A stretch of 64,000 bases of DNA. Origin: an uncultured Limosilactobacillus sp. GTDB taxonomy: Bacteria; Bacillota; Bacilli; Lactobacillales; Lactobacillaceae. Below are positions 7,198-16,621 of the stretch, piece after piece. Each line of letters opens with the position of its first letter. Positions within the stretch are counted from its first letter, which is position 1. Location of the stretch: contig NZ_CAKPYE010000001.1 of NCBI RefSeq assembly GCF_934202705.1, positions 1 through 64,000 of the forward strand. The letters run 5' to 3'. Below the pieces are notes generated by a model. The model ran no database searches. It was given only the letters and a program-made list of their open reading frames with translations, and was not told where the DNA came from. Both the position numbers and the translations under genes were made by a program.

Positions 7198-9708
7198 TTA
7201 CTTAGCATATTGCTGCAAATAGGACGACAAATACTTGGTCGTTAAACTAGCTGGATGTTGAACTAATGTTAACGGTTGACCGCTAGCAACGACTCGCCCG
7301 CCATGCTTGCCGCCGCGCGGTCCCAAGTCAAGCAGGTAATCCGCATTTGCGATTAAATTCAAGTCATGAGTAATCGTTACAATCGTTGCCCCGCGGTCCA
7401 TTAGCTGCTGCATGACATTCACCAGCGTCTTCACATCTAGCGGATGTAAGCCAATGGTTGGTTCATCAAAAACAAAGAGGGTCGTCTTTTGATTATGGTT
7501 AAGGTGTTTAACTAACTTTAACCGTTGAGCTTCTCCTCCAGAAAGGCTGGGGGTACTCTCTCCTAAATGAAGGTAATCAAGGCCAACTTCCTGCAGCAAT
7601 TGTAATTCTCGTTCAATTCGCGGGACGGTTTTAAAAATCGGCAAAGCCGCACGAACATCTAGCTTGAGTAAGTCGACAATGGAGTAACCATGCCACTTGA
7701 CCTTTTGGACAGCTTGATTGTAACGTTCGCCATGGCATTCCGGGCAAACCTGTTGCATATCTGGCAAAAATTGAATGTCTAGCGTCACAACCCCGGCACC
7801 GCCACAGGTTGGACAGGCCCCTTGCTTATTATTATATGAAAAGTAAGCGGCCGTGTAATGATTTTGCTTTGCTAACGGCTGGGCTGCAAATAGCTTCCGC
7901 AGATTATCCATAATACTGGTGTACGTTGCTACAGTGGAACGTTGTGTTTTGCCAATCGGCGCAGCATCCACACTCACAACCTCTTTTAAAGGTGATTTCA
8001 GGCTTTTAACCTGGCGGGGTAATGGTTGATGATGCGCAACTGCCTTAATCGCTGGAACCAAGCTATCTAAAATCAAACTGGTTTTACCAGCACCAGAGAA
8101 GCCAGTAATGGCACTCAGTCGATTAACAGGAATCGTAGCATGAACATCCTTCAAGTTAAAATAATTTTGAACTTTCAAATCAATCTGTTGTGAGACTGGC
8201 TGACGATTAATTGATCGTGCAAATAAATCAGCCGTGCCATTTAGATATGGACCAATGTTAGAATTTTGATCATGAGCAATTTTTTCCGGGATGCCCTGAG
8301 CGATGACTTGACCACCAGCACTCCCTGAACCTGGCCCAATTTCGATAATCCAATCAGCAGCCTTAATAATGTCAACATTATGATCGACTACAACCAAAGA
8401 ATTTCCCTGTTGGACAAGCTCACGAAAGACATTTAAAAGCCCCGCAACGTTGTCAGGGTGTAAGCCAATTGACGGTTCGTCCAAAATATATAACACGCCA
8501 GTAGTCGCCGTCCGCAAAGTTCGGGATAACTGAATCCGTTGTAATTCTCCAGTCGATAACGAATTCCCATTTCGGGAAAGGGTTAAATAATCAAGGCCAA
8601 GTTCCAATAATGGACGGAGATTATCATCAAATTCTTTAAATAGGCTCTGAGCCATTTTATTCATGTCCGCAGGTAGTTCTTTTAGCACTGCTTGGCGCCA
8701 GCCGCTTAGTTCACCAAGACTTAACTCACCCACTTGAGCGATGTTTAAACCGCCAGCTAATTGTTTTAATAATTCGGGCTTTAATCGCGTTCCATGGCAA
8801 ACCGGGCAAGTGGAATAATGGAAAAATTCACTGATCCGTTTTTGCGCTCGTTCACTTTTACTTGACTGCGCAGAACGAATCACCGCTGCATGCGCATTCT
8901 CATACAGCGCGTTAAAATCGTGAAAAACCCGGCCCGTGCTCGAGCGAAAATCCATCTTAAATTTCTTTTCGGGTCCATTTAAGACAAAGTCTTTTTCCCG
9001 ATCCGTTAAGTCCTTGTATGGCACATGAATCCGCACCCCAGCTTGTTCAGCAACGGTTGGCATAAAATTACGCCCCGGAAGGTGCCAAGAAGCAACGGCC
9101 CCTTCTGCTAAACTCAGGTTTTCGTCACCAATCAATTTGCGCTCATCAATTGCGCGCACCTGACCAGTACCATGGCACTTGGTACAAGCTCCCTGTGAAT
9201 TAAACGCAAAGTCTTCCGCACTAAATGCATAAAATTCGACCCCGCATTCCGGACAAGTTAGTTTACCCATGTCATCGCCAGCCATACTCATCGCTTTCGC
9301 AATTTTTAAGCTTGGTGTTAGGCGATGACCGTTGGGGCAAACCGGCGAACCCAGTCGCGAGAAAATTAGCCGAATGACGTTAAAAATTTCACTCATTGTC
9401 CCAACTGTGGCCCGTTCTGATGGAATACTTGGGCGTTGTTTCAATGCTAAAGCAGACGGAATATGTTTAACACTAGTGACATCCGCCTGAGCGCCCAATT
9501 TAATCCGCCGTCTTGTATAGGTAGAAAGGGCTTCGAGATATCTTCGCGAACCCTCTTCGTAAAGAATCCCCATCGCTAAGGAACTTTTCCCAGACCCTGA
9601 TAAGCCCGAAATTGCGACAAATTTATGCAGGGGAATATCCACGTTAATGTTTTTTAAATTATGAACACGGGCCCCGCGAACCTCAATTTTTGTTGGTAAT
9701 TTAACCAT
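7198..9708 (-). CDS. UvrA-like ABC ATPase (UvrA2 type, short)
   Basis: This is an 836-residue homologue of excinuclease subunit A with two ABC modules: Walker A GLSGSGKSSL near residue 35 and GFSGAGKTSL near 545, signatures LSTGELQ and LSGGEAQ, Walker B LDEPSIGLH and FDEPTIGLH. Several CxxC zinc sites are present (CTKCHG, CPVCHG, CPTCGG, CPECHG). True UvrA is about 940 residues; the missing part corresponds to the UvrB-interaction insert, as in UvrA2/DrrC-like proteins linked to tolerance of DNA-intercalating drugs. A longer GTG start at 9726 is unlikely because AAAGGAG lies inside that extension, 8 bases before the ATG at 9708. It follows yfhO by 21 bases, probably in one operon. Confidence 0.9.
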   Translation of the reverse strand: MVKLPTKIEVRGARVHNLKNINVDIPLHKFVAISGLSGSGKSSLAMGILYEEGSRRYLEALSTYTRRRIKLGAQADVTSVKHIPSALALKQRPSIPSERATVGTMSEIFNVIRLIFSRLGSPVCPNGHRLTPSLKIAKAMSMAGDDMGKLTCPECGVEFYAFSAEDFAFNSQGACTKCHGTGQVRAIDERKLIGDENLSLAEGAVASWHLPGRNFMPTVAEQAGVRIHVPYKDLTDREKDFVLNGPEKKFKMDFRSSTGRVFHDFNALYENAHAAVIRSAQSSKSERAQKRISEFFHYSTCPVCHGTRLKPELLKQLAGGLNIAQVGELSLGELSGWRQAVLKELPADMNKMAQSLFKEFDDNLRPLLELGLDYLTLSRNGNSLSTGELQRIQLSRTLRTATTGVLYILDEPSIGLHPDNVAGLLNVFRELVQQGNSLVVVDHNVDIIKAADWIIEIGPGSGSAGGQVIAQGIPEKIAHDQNSNIGPYLNGTADLFARSINRQPVSQQIDLKVQNYFNLKDVHATIPVNRLSAITGFSGAGKTSLILDSLVPAIKAVAHHQPLPRQVKSLKSPLKEVVSVDAAPIGKTQRSTVATYTSIMDNLRKLFAAQPLAKQNHYTAAYFSYNNKQGACPTCGGAGVVTLDIQFLPDMQQVCPECHGERYNQAVQKVKWHGYSIVDLLKLDVRAALPIFKTVPRIERELQLLQEVGLDYLHLGESTPSLSGGEAQRLKLVKHLNHNQKTTLFVFDEPTIGLHPLDVKTLVNVMQQLMDRGATIVTITHDLNLIANADYLLDLGPRGGKHGGRVVASGQPLTLVQHPASLTTKYLSSYLQQYAK

Positions 9709-9729
9709 TTCAAGGACTCCTTTCACAAA

Positions 9730-12636
9730 TTAATCAATCTGCGACCGGCCTTTTTTCAGCCAACAAGTCAGCCCGCCGCCAATGATTGTCCAAACAAGAC
9801 CAATTAGTGATAACCACGCCCCAATTTTTAATCCTGGAATATGGTATTTTAGAACGACATGGTGGGTACCATGAGGAAGTCGAATACCAACAAAGGCCTG
9901 ATTAGTGCGCAACACATGCACTGGTCGCCCATTGACTGTCGCCGTCCAGCCGCTGGAATATGGAATGGATGACGTTAAAATCCCTGTCCTGTTAGTTGTA
10001 ATTGTTCCGGAAACCCGGTTAGCACTAAACTGCAAGTGTTGTAAAGCATGGCGTTGAATCGTTCGGACCTGGTTTTGGTAATGATGACCAAGCTTCACTG
10101 CCGTGACTCGATACTTCAGTTGATAAGTCCCGAGCTTAGTAGGTTCAAATGTTAACTTCTGTGGAAACTTACCAGAATAGTAACCGACATTCAGCGTGCC
10201 GTTGGTCACTTTTTTGAAAAGCGATAGCGTACTTTGCTTGGGTTGGTTAATGGTTGCTGTTCCAAACCGACTCTTAAAATTCAGCTTAAAGCTGATGTCG
10301 GGTGACCCGCTTAAGACATGATAGCGCCAATATTTATACTGGTTAAAACGGTGATTAATGTATTGCCCTGGATTAACTGCCATTTGCTGAAGGTGCTCTT
10401 GCTCATATTTTAGCTGCTCCTTCATTGAAAACGGCGTGTATTTAATCTTCGTAAAGTCAATATGAAGTTCGCTTCCTTGCAGCTTTCGGCGCTTGCTAGC
10501 TTGCTGCATTGCGGGAAACTGGAGTTGATACGTTTCATCGCTATCAGTGTACTTTAAGCGGGCTGGGTTAACTTTGTTCAACCGATTAGAAACTAATATC
10601 GATTTTACGGCTTGAACCATTTGAGTTAAGTCAGCTGGTTGCATGCCAGTCACGTTATGCTGACTACCATTCACTAGCACCCCGCTAGCCAGTGCGCGCT
10701 CTTTAGCTGAAGCTGATAATTGTTGATAACGGTGCGGACTGATGTACGTGTCCTGCCAATATAAAAGCGGAAAAGCATTCTTGGTCCGATAACGAATGGT
10801 CTGGGTTGGCACCAAGTCCTGCTTTTTTTTCGCATCTGAAGGCTGACCAACATCATAATTAATAATCGGGTCCGTAGCTTGCTCCTGAGTATAGCCATAC
10901 GGAATTTTAGTTGCATTATCACCATTACTTTGGACAAAAAGGTATTTAACCCCAAAGAAATTATTCATGACGGTCCGATCATCTGCCTGACGGATTGGAA
11001 TATTCGGCGTATATTGGATATTTTGCAAAGTATTATTAAAATCAGCCAGGTAGCGATTCTGCAATGAATAGTATGAATCGATATTATTGAAACCAGACGT
11101 CAGGTCATTATCCCAGTTCACACCAGGCACGATTTTATTATTACTTACGGTTGAAACCCGAAAGAAAGATTGCTGATGGAGATGCTGCTCTAAACCGCCA
11201 TAACGATTTTTCGTCATTACTTGGTATTCTCCACGATTTAACATTCGGCTAGAAAAACCACCATTGTATGGAAGAGCAGCGTAAATTGCATTAAATCCAG
11301 CATTCAAAACAATGATTACTAATAACCAATAATCTGGATGACGAACCCCATGCAAGTTTAAAATCCACAGCACCATCATTGAGCCGATCAAGAAGAAAAC
11401 CGGCATAAACATCGCATCATCATTTTGAAAGAAATAAGTTGCTAACAAAATGACAAGATAAACCAATGTTGCCCAGTTCAGTACCCAAAGCTGATGTCTG
11501 CTCAGGTGCGGAGCATTTTCAAGTAAAATACAAATGGTCATCGCCAGTGGTAAGTAAATTAAAAGCGTCCAGCGGTTAGAAGCCGACATCATCCCATTAA
11601 AGAAAGCGCCAACCGCTGGAATTAACAACATCACAAAGGCGAGACCAAGGCTAATCGTTAACAACGGATATTTGCGCGGTTGACTATACAGGTAGACTAA
11701 CGCAATGAAGCCAATGCTAACAATCCCCAACGCGGACCAAAACATAAAGTACCACTGCCCGCCATTAATTAATTGCTTTGGCAAAAAAAGGTAATAATAA
11801 AGCGGATAAGTTTTCAGCCCGTTGGCAAACTGTGATCCTGCCCGCGTGGAGTTCATCACTGCATTTAGTTCTGGAACCAGTAAAACTGCTGCCAATAAAA
11901 TACTGGTTGCCGTGGCAAACGCTAATTTACCGATTACCAATGGGTAATTTAACTGCTTACGATAATGGGTAATCACCCGCAGCACGAAATAAGCAACAGC
12001 CCCGATTCCCAAAACATACGCTAAATAATAATTACTAACTAACATCCAAAAAAAGACCCCAACCAATGGCCAGGCAGAGCCATTTTGTAAAACCCGTTCA
12101 ATTTGTACCACAATTAACGGGAAAAGAATAAACGGCGTGGTAAAGAATGGTTGAGCAATGCAAGCATAGAGGAGAAAAGCATTCACCATGTAGGCAACCG
12201 TTCCTCCTAAAATGACGTTGTCACGGAAATGAAAGTGTTGCGCAAAATAAATAAAAGCTAAACCAACACAGTACATTCGTAAAATTAAGATGATCTGATA
12301 GGCCATCGTCATCTTATGGGCTGGAAATAATAATGATACATAAGAGAAGACATCGCCCAATGTGTAATAAGAATAAACCTGGAAAGTATCTGTCCCCAAG
12401 CCCATTTGCCACGACCAGACTTGATGGGCATGAAATGGATGATGAAGAAACTCAAGCACTGCTTGACGATACTTAACCATCAAAGGCAAATGTTGATTTA
12501 ACGCGTCACGATTTAAAATAAAAGTATGACCAAAAATCAAGTACGTGCCGAAAATGCAAGCGGCAATGATAATAAACAGTAAACTATATTTCAAATACAG
12601 TGTTTTGACGTCCCGCCGTTTAAACGAAAAATCCAT
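9730..12636 (-). CDS. yfhO: YfhO-family polytopic membrane protein
   Basis: The 968-residue protein has an N-terminal region with about 12-13 membrane helices (roughly residues 12-480), a long extracytoplasmic part rich in Tyr/Asn, and a last helix near residue 945 followed by a basic tail. This is the layout of YfhO (PF09586), a GT-C-like membrane protein that in Gram-positive bacteria has been linked to glycosylation of lipoteichoic acid; the exact sugar transfer here is inferred. The N-terminal NRDALNQHLP loop after the first helix may be catalytic, since GT-C enzymes use an acidic residue there. GGAG lies 7 bases before the start. The uvrA-like gene follows on the same strand. Confidence 0.85.
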   Translation of the reverse strand: MDFSFKRRDVKTLYLKYSLLFIIIAACIFGTYLIFGHTFILNRDALNQHLPLMVKYRQAVLEFLHHPFHAHQVWSWQMGLGTDTFQVYSYYTLGDVFSYVSLLFPAHKMTMAYQIILILRMYCVGLAFIYFAQHFHFRDNVILGGTVAYMVNAFLLYACIAQPFFTTPFILFPLIVVQIERVLQNGSAWPLVGVFFWMLVSNYYLAYVLGIGAVAYFVLRVITHYRKQLNYPLVIGKLAFATATSILLAAVLLVPELNAVMNSTRAGSQFANGLKTYPLYYYLFLPKQLINGGQWYFMFWSALGIVSIGFIALVYLYSQPRKYPLLTISLGLAFVMLLIPAVGAFFNGMMSASNRWTLLIYLPLAMTICILLENAPHLSRHQLWVLNWATLVYLVILLATYFFQNDDAMFMPVFFLIGSMMVLWILNLHGVRHPDYWLLVIIVLNAGFNAIYAALPYNGGFSSRMLNRGEYQVMTKNRYGGLEQHLHQQSFFRVSTVSNNKIVPGVNWDNDLTSGFNNIDSYYSLQNRYLADFNNTLQNIQYTPNIPIRQADDRTVMNNFFGVKYLFVQSNGDNATKIPYGYTQEQATDPIINYDVGQPSDAKKKQDLVPTQTIRYRTKNAFPLLYWQDTYISPHRYQQLSASAKERALASGVLVNGSQHNVTGMQPADLTQMVQAVKSILVSNRLNKVNPARLKYTDSDETYQLQFPAMQQASKRRKLQGSELHIDFTKIKYTPFSMKEQLKYEQEHLQQMAVNPGQYINHRFNQYKYWRYHVLSGSPDISFKLNFKSRFGTATINQPKQSTLSLFKKVTNGTLNVGYYSGKFPQKLTFEPTKLGTYQLKYRVTAVKLGHHYQNQVRTIQRHALQHLQFSANRVSGTITTNRTGILTSSIPYSSGWTATVNGRPVHVLRTNQAFVGIRLPHGTHHVVLKYHIPGLKIGAWLSLIGLVWTIIGGGLTCWLKKGRSQID

Positions 12637-12654
12637 TCTCTTACTCCGTTCCTA

Positions 12655-12695
12655 AAAAATAAAGGCGCTGGTAAGAAGACTCTCACCTGCGCCTA
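12655..12695 (-). terminator. terminator after tRNA-Pro
   Basis: On the minus strand an AGGCGC...GCGCCT stem continues inward with GGTGAG/CTTACC and is followed by a T-rich run. It lies between the tRNA and the yfhO start. Confidence 0.75.
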
Positions 12696-12699
12696 TCAA

Positions 12700-12773
12700 T
12701 CGGAAAGACAGGATTCGAACCTGCGACCCCCTGGTCCCAAACCAGGTGCTCTACCAAGCTGAGCTACTTTCCG
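12700..12773 (-). tRNA. tRNA-Pro (anticodon UGG)
   Basis: A complete cloverleaf can be drawn on the minus strand: 7-bp acceptor (CGGAAAG/CTTTCCG), D arm, anticodon stem CCTGG/CCAGG with a loop holding TGG, and a GTTCGAATC T-loop. The discriminator is A at 12700. No CCA is encoded, so it must be added after transcription. Confidence 0.97.
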
Positions 12774-12835
12774 AAAACTCGCTGCTGATTGCAACGAATT
12801 ATATATTACCGTTGATTGTTTGATATGTCAACGAC

Positions 12836-13090
12836 TTAATTAGCGTGAAGTGCGACCTTAATAATAGCAACCACAACAGCCACCGCAAATAAAACCACAT
12901 TGGCCCCCATTAGCAGGCGGTCTTTACTACTGAGGTCCGTTGACCACAAAGCGCTCACGGTCCCAGCAAGGGCGAATAATACACCCAACAGGTTAATCAT
13001 TTCTTGTTGCGCCCCACCTAAAAAGAGGACTGAATACAAAATAATTAACATGCCAATAAAACTTAAAACTAACGCAACTAGTCTTTTCAT
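12836..13090 (-). CDS. small three-helix membrane protein, unknown function
   Basis: The 84-residue protein has three hydrophobic segments (about residues 4-24, 32-48 and 61-80) with a short polar loop carrying SSKDR. I do not recognise a domain with a known role. It starts 18 bases after the glycerol kinase stop on the same strand, so it is probably the last gene of a glpK operon. GGGGAG lies about 11 bases before the ATG. Confidence 0.7.
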   Translation of the reverse strand: MKRLVALVLSFIGMLIILYSVLFLGGAQQEMINLLGVLFALAGTVSALWSTDLSSKDRLLMGANVVLFAVAVVVAIIKVALHAN

Positions 13091-13108
13091 TCCTGATTAA
13101 TCTCCCCA

Positions 13109-14614
13109 CTAGTCCTTTTTTGAAAAATATTGCGCAGCATGAATTGCTTGCTGCCAACCTTGATAAAGCTTAGTAGCGTGCTGTGATGACATTGACGGAG
13201 TAAATTTAGAACCTAACTTGCTGAGCTTCTTCAATTCTTCTTGATCCGTCCAAAAATCAACCGCTAAACCAGCTAAAAAGCTAGCTCCTAGGGCGGTCGT
13301 TTCTTCAATTTGAGCACGCACAATCGGGGTTTGCAAAATATCAGCTTGAAACTGCATCATAAAATTGTTTCGTGATGCCCCGCCATCAACGGCTAACATC
13401 GTTAATGGTAAACCAGTATCAGCAACCATGGTGTCAACCACATCTTTCGTTTGATAGGCGATCGCTTCTAAGGTTGCACGAATAATCTGCTCACGGCTGG
13501 AACCACGGGTCAAGCCAAACATTGCTCCACGAACCTCTTGATCCCAATATGGAGCACCTAATCCAGTAAAAGCTGGAACTACATAAACTCCGCCAGTGGT
13601 TTTAGCATCAACTGCCATCTGCTCTGATTCACTGGCAGACTTAAAGAATCGTAAACCGTCCCGTAACCATTGGACTGCTGAACCCGCAACAAAGATACTC
13701 CCTTCCAGGGCGTAGCTAATTTGATTATTCAGTCCATATGCAATTGTGGTTAAAAGCCCATTATCGGATAGCGTCGGGTGCTCACCAGTATTCATAACCG
13801 TAAACGCACCGGTCCCATACGTATTTTTGACATCCCCCTTTTCAAAAGCCGCTTGGCCAAAAAGGGCTGCTTGCTGGTCACCCGCAATTCCCGCAATTGG
13901 AATTTGGACACCATAAAAATGGTAATCGCCAGTGTACCCAAAAATCGATGAGGAAGCTTGAACCTTTGGCAACATCTTTCGGGGAATGTCCAGCAATCGT
14001 AAAATATCATCATCCCAATCCAGGTGATGAATATTAAACAGCATGGTCCGACTAGCATTGGTTACATCTGTAGCATGGACCCGATGACTGGTTAAATTCC
14101 ACAACAGCCAAGTATCAATCGTACCAAATAATAGGTCACCTTGCTCGGCCTTTTTCCGAGCACCAGGAACGTGGTCCAACAACCACTTAATTTTGGTGGC
14201 TGAGAAATATGAGTCAATGACTAATCCCGTCTTGCTATGAATTAAATCTGTATAGCCTTCCGCAGCCAGCCGTTCCGCGATGGGAGCGGTTTGCTTAGAT
14301 TGCCAAACAATCGCGTGATGAATCGGTTTTCCGGTATGTTTATCCCAAATTACAGTGGTTTCCCGTTGGTTAGTAATCCCAATCGAAGCAATTTTGTATG
14401 GTTGAATTCCCGCCTTAATCATCACTTCAGAAATAACCTGTTGAACGGCATCCCAGATTTCCAAAGCATCATGCTCAACCCAACCCGGCTGAGGAAAGTA
14501 CTGCGGAAATTCACGTTGGGCAATCGCAACTTCTTGCCCCGCATGGTTAAAAATAATGGCTCGGGTACTCGTTGTCCCTTCATCAATGGCCATCACATAC
14601 TGTTGATCACTCAT
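13109..14614 (-). CDS. glpK: glycerol kinase
   Basis: The 501-residue FGGY-family kinase phosphorylates glycerol to glycerol-3-phosphate with ATP. The N-terminal phosphate-binding motif appears as DEGTTSTRAI, where the usual Gln is Glu. The C-terminal nucleotide-binding region VDGGASRNNFMMQ is intact. A His lies in DYHFYG just before PIAGIAGDQQ, the place where Firmicute GlpK is activated by HPr phosphorylation. A longer start at 14638 is rejected because GGAAAGGA lies inside it; ATG codons at 14617 and 14614 are both possible and the second gives better spacing. No glpF or glpD is adjacent. Confidence 0.95.
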   Translation of the reverse strand: MSDQQYVMAIDEGTTSTRAIIFNHAGQEVAIAQREFPQYFPQPGWVEHDALEIWDAVQQVISEVMIKAGIQPYKIASIGITNQRETTVIWDKHTGKPIHHAIVWQSKQTAPIAERLAAEGYTDLIHSKTGLVIDSYFSATKIKWLLDHVPGARKKAEQGDLLFGTIDTWLLWNLTSHRVHATDVTNASRTMLFNIHHLDWDDDILRLLDIPRKMLPKVQASSSIFGYTGDYHFYGVQIPIAGIAGDQQAALFGQAAFEKGDVKNTYGTGAFTVMNTGEHPTLSDNGLLTTIAYGLNNQISYALEGSIFVAGSAVQWLRDGLRFFKSASESEQMAVDAKTTGGVYVVPAFTGLGAPYWDQEVRGAMFGLTRGSSREQIIRATLEAIAYQTKDVVDTMVADTGLPLTMLAVDGGASRNNFMMQFQADILQTPIVRAQIEETTALGASFLAGLAVDFWTDQEELKKLSKLGSKFTPSMSSQHATKLYQGWQQAIHAAQYFSKKD

Positions 14615-14700
14615 CATGTTATCCTTTCCAGTTTGCATTCATATGATTACATTTTACATCAAGCGTGACTGACAAGCGACACTCCTTACATATTTGTAAG

Positions 14701-16533
14701 TTAATTCTGCTTACTTAATTCCCGTCGAATCGTCGCCACGGTACCAATATTACCTGCTGTAAAAATTAAATGATCATTATAGTTAATCGTCGTCGCACCG
14801 GTCGGTACAATCCATTTATTACCCCGACGAATGCGACTAATTGTAATTTGATCGACAAATGGCAAATCCATCAATGGCCGATCTGTATACTTATGATTGC
14901 GCACCCGGACTTCAAACAAACCAGCCTCAGTACTGGTCAGCATTTGGTACACCGCTGGCGACTCAATTAACGAACGCATCACAGAGGCTTCAACATTAAA
15001 TGGGTTAAACAATTCAGCCCCGGCATCAGCCAATGCGGCCAATTGTTGTTCGTCAGCGGTTGCGTTGACTTGAGCAACAATAACCCGGCCCACCTGATGC
15101 TGCTTGGCAATTTGCCCAAATTGACAATTTTTATCATCTCTTCTGAAACCAGTCACTAAAATATCCGTATCAAAAAATTGCCCCTGCTCAAGCGTTTTCT
15201 CGTTCAAATTTGGCAAATAGGTTAATTGATCAACTTGACTATTATAGGTCTGATAATTCTTTTCATCGTCCGTTACCATCCGAACATCAAACCAGTTGCG
15301 GCTTAACTGTTGGGCTACTGGAACGGTTAACACATTGGTTCCCAAGAACACAACTCGTTGCCGTATCAAATCCTCCCGATCGAGACGGTAACCAGAATTA
15401 AAGACAATCGGTGCTAAAATGCAGACAATCACCGCTGCCAAAATAAACGCATCAGATTGCGTGTCGGTTATCGTGTGCAAATTTCTGGCCACTTGCAATG
15501 ATGGCAAGACCAACGTAATCGTCGTAACGGTTAAGAAACCACCCGCAAACGAATTGCGCCGGCCAAATCGTAAGTGATAAACCGGAAAAGTCCAAAACTT
15601 CGCCAGAATAAAGCACAAGACTAAAATTGGAATGAGCATCAACGCTTGTGAATTACTTAGTAATGTACGCAGATTAAGCTTAACGCCAGTCATAATGAAA
15701 AAGATTGGAATAAAAAAGCCATAGCCGATGGAAGTCAATTTATCACGTGTCGCTTCGCTTGGTTCCAGGAGCTTCATGACCATTCCTGCAAGAAAGGCAC
15801 CTAGGATATTTTCTGCTCCCACGGTTTCCGCAATAATCACTAACGTAAAAATTAAGAAAAACGCTAACCGAATATCAAGTTGGGTCGTTGATTTTGTCAC
15901 CTGATTGAACCAAATATAAGGCTGCTTAAACCGACGTAACAGAAAAATGGCCGCAATTAATAACAAGACAATTAGCCAAATTCGGCTACCATTGCCCCCA
16001 TTAACTGAAGCATAAACCGTTAACGCAAACATGGGCACAACTTCACCAAGCACTGCTGTCAGGAGAATCGTTTGCCCCATTGGTCGGCTCAAAATCTCCT
16101 TTTCCTTGAGGGTCGCAATCACAACTCCCAAGGCAATCGTCGAAAATAGAATCACTGCTAAGAAGGTATTTTCAAAGATTCCCGTCATCCGTAAAAGCAA
16201 CCCTAAAATTAATGAATTGATTAATGTTGCAACAAACGCGATGAACGCTAGCTTGACTGGCGACCACCGTTGTTTATCATTACCTGATCCTGGTAAGAAC
16301 AGGTCAAAATCAATCTCCATTCCAGACAGGAACATTAAAAGAATCACACCCAATGATGATAACAAAGTTAAATCAGGTGTCACTTGAACAATATTAAAAC
16401 AGCTTTTGCCAATAATAATGCCCATCACGATTTCGGCAACCGCAGTCGGCACGCCAGAAATTTTAAACCGCGCCATTAAAATTGGAATTAATAGTGCAGC
16501 TAGCATGACGATAAACATTGATAAACGAGCCAT
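14701..16533 (-). CDS. CPA2-family monovalent cation:proton antiporter with RCK domains
   Basis: The 610-residue protein has about 12 membrane helices (residues 5-380) of the sodium/hydrogen exchanger fold, including the acidic motif GAENILGAFLAG in the ion-binding core. A cytoplasmic TrkA-N/RCK Rossmann domain (about 395-500, GTNVLTVPVA) and a TrkA-C domain (about 525-605) follow. By family it exchanges K+ or Na+ for protons, controlled by a nucleotide or cyclic nucleotide bound to the C-terminal domains. GAGGGG lies 5 bases before the ATG. The next gene on the strand is glycerol kinase, 86 bases away; nothing ties them functionally. Confidence 0.9.
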   Translation of the reverse strand: MARLSMFIVMLAALLIPILMARFKISGVPTAVAEIVMGIIIGKSCFNIVQVTPDLTLLSSLGVILLMFLSGMEIDFDLFLPGSGNDKQRWSPVKLAFIAFVATLINSLILGLLLRMTGIFENTFLAVILFSTIALGVVIATLKEKEILSRPMGQTILLTAVLGEVVPMFALTVYASVNGGNGSRIWLIVLLLIAAIFLLRRFKQPYIWFNQVTKSTTQLDIRLAFFLIFTLVIIAETVGAENILGAFLAGMVMKLLEPSEATRDKLTSIGYGFFIPIFFIMTGVKLNLRTLLSNSQALMLIPILVLCFILAKFWTFPVYHLRFGRRNSFAGGFLTVTTITLVLPSLQVARNLHTITDTQSDAFILAAVIVCILAPIVFNSGYRLDREDLIRQRVVFLGTNVLTVPVAQQLSRNWFDVRMVTDDEKNYQTYNSQVDQLTYLPNLNEKTLEQGQFFDTDILVTGFRRDDKNCQFGQIAKQHQVGRVIVAQVNATADEQQLAALADAGAELFNPFNVEASVMRSLIESPAVYQMLTSTEAGLFEVRVRNHKYTDRPLMDLPFVDQITISRIRRGNKWIVPTGATTINYNDHLIFTAGNIGTVATIRRELSKQN

Positions 16534-16621
16534 AAAACCCCTCTTTTCGATCTTGTATCCATTTTACAATCTTTCCGGTGTAAAATAAATTACTAGTAAT
16601 CAATAATTTAAGGAGTTTACT

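Noticed and set aside
9709..9726. GTG start extending the UvrA-like protein by six residues
   Set aside because: The extension contains the AAAGGAG ribosome binding site of the ATG at 9708.
14615..14638. Upstream ATG for glycerol kinase
   Set aside because: The GGAAAGGA site lies inside the extension, and known GlpK proteins start close to the DEGTTS motif.
14291..14668. 125-codon open frame antisense to glpK
   Set aside because: It is a shadow of a well-conserved enzyme gene and has no ribosome binding site.
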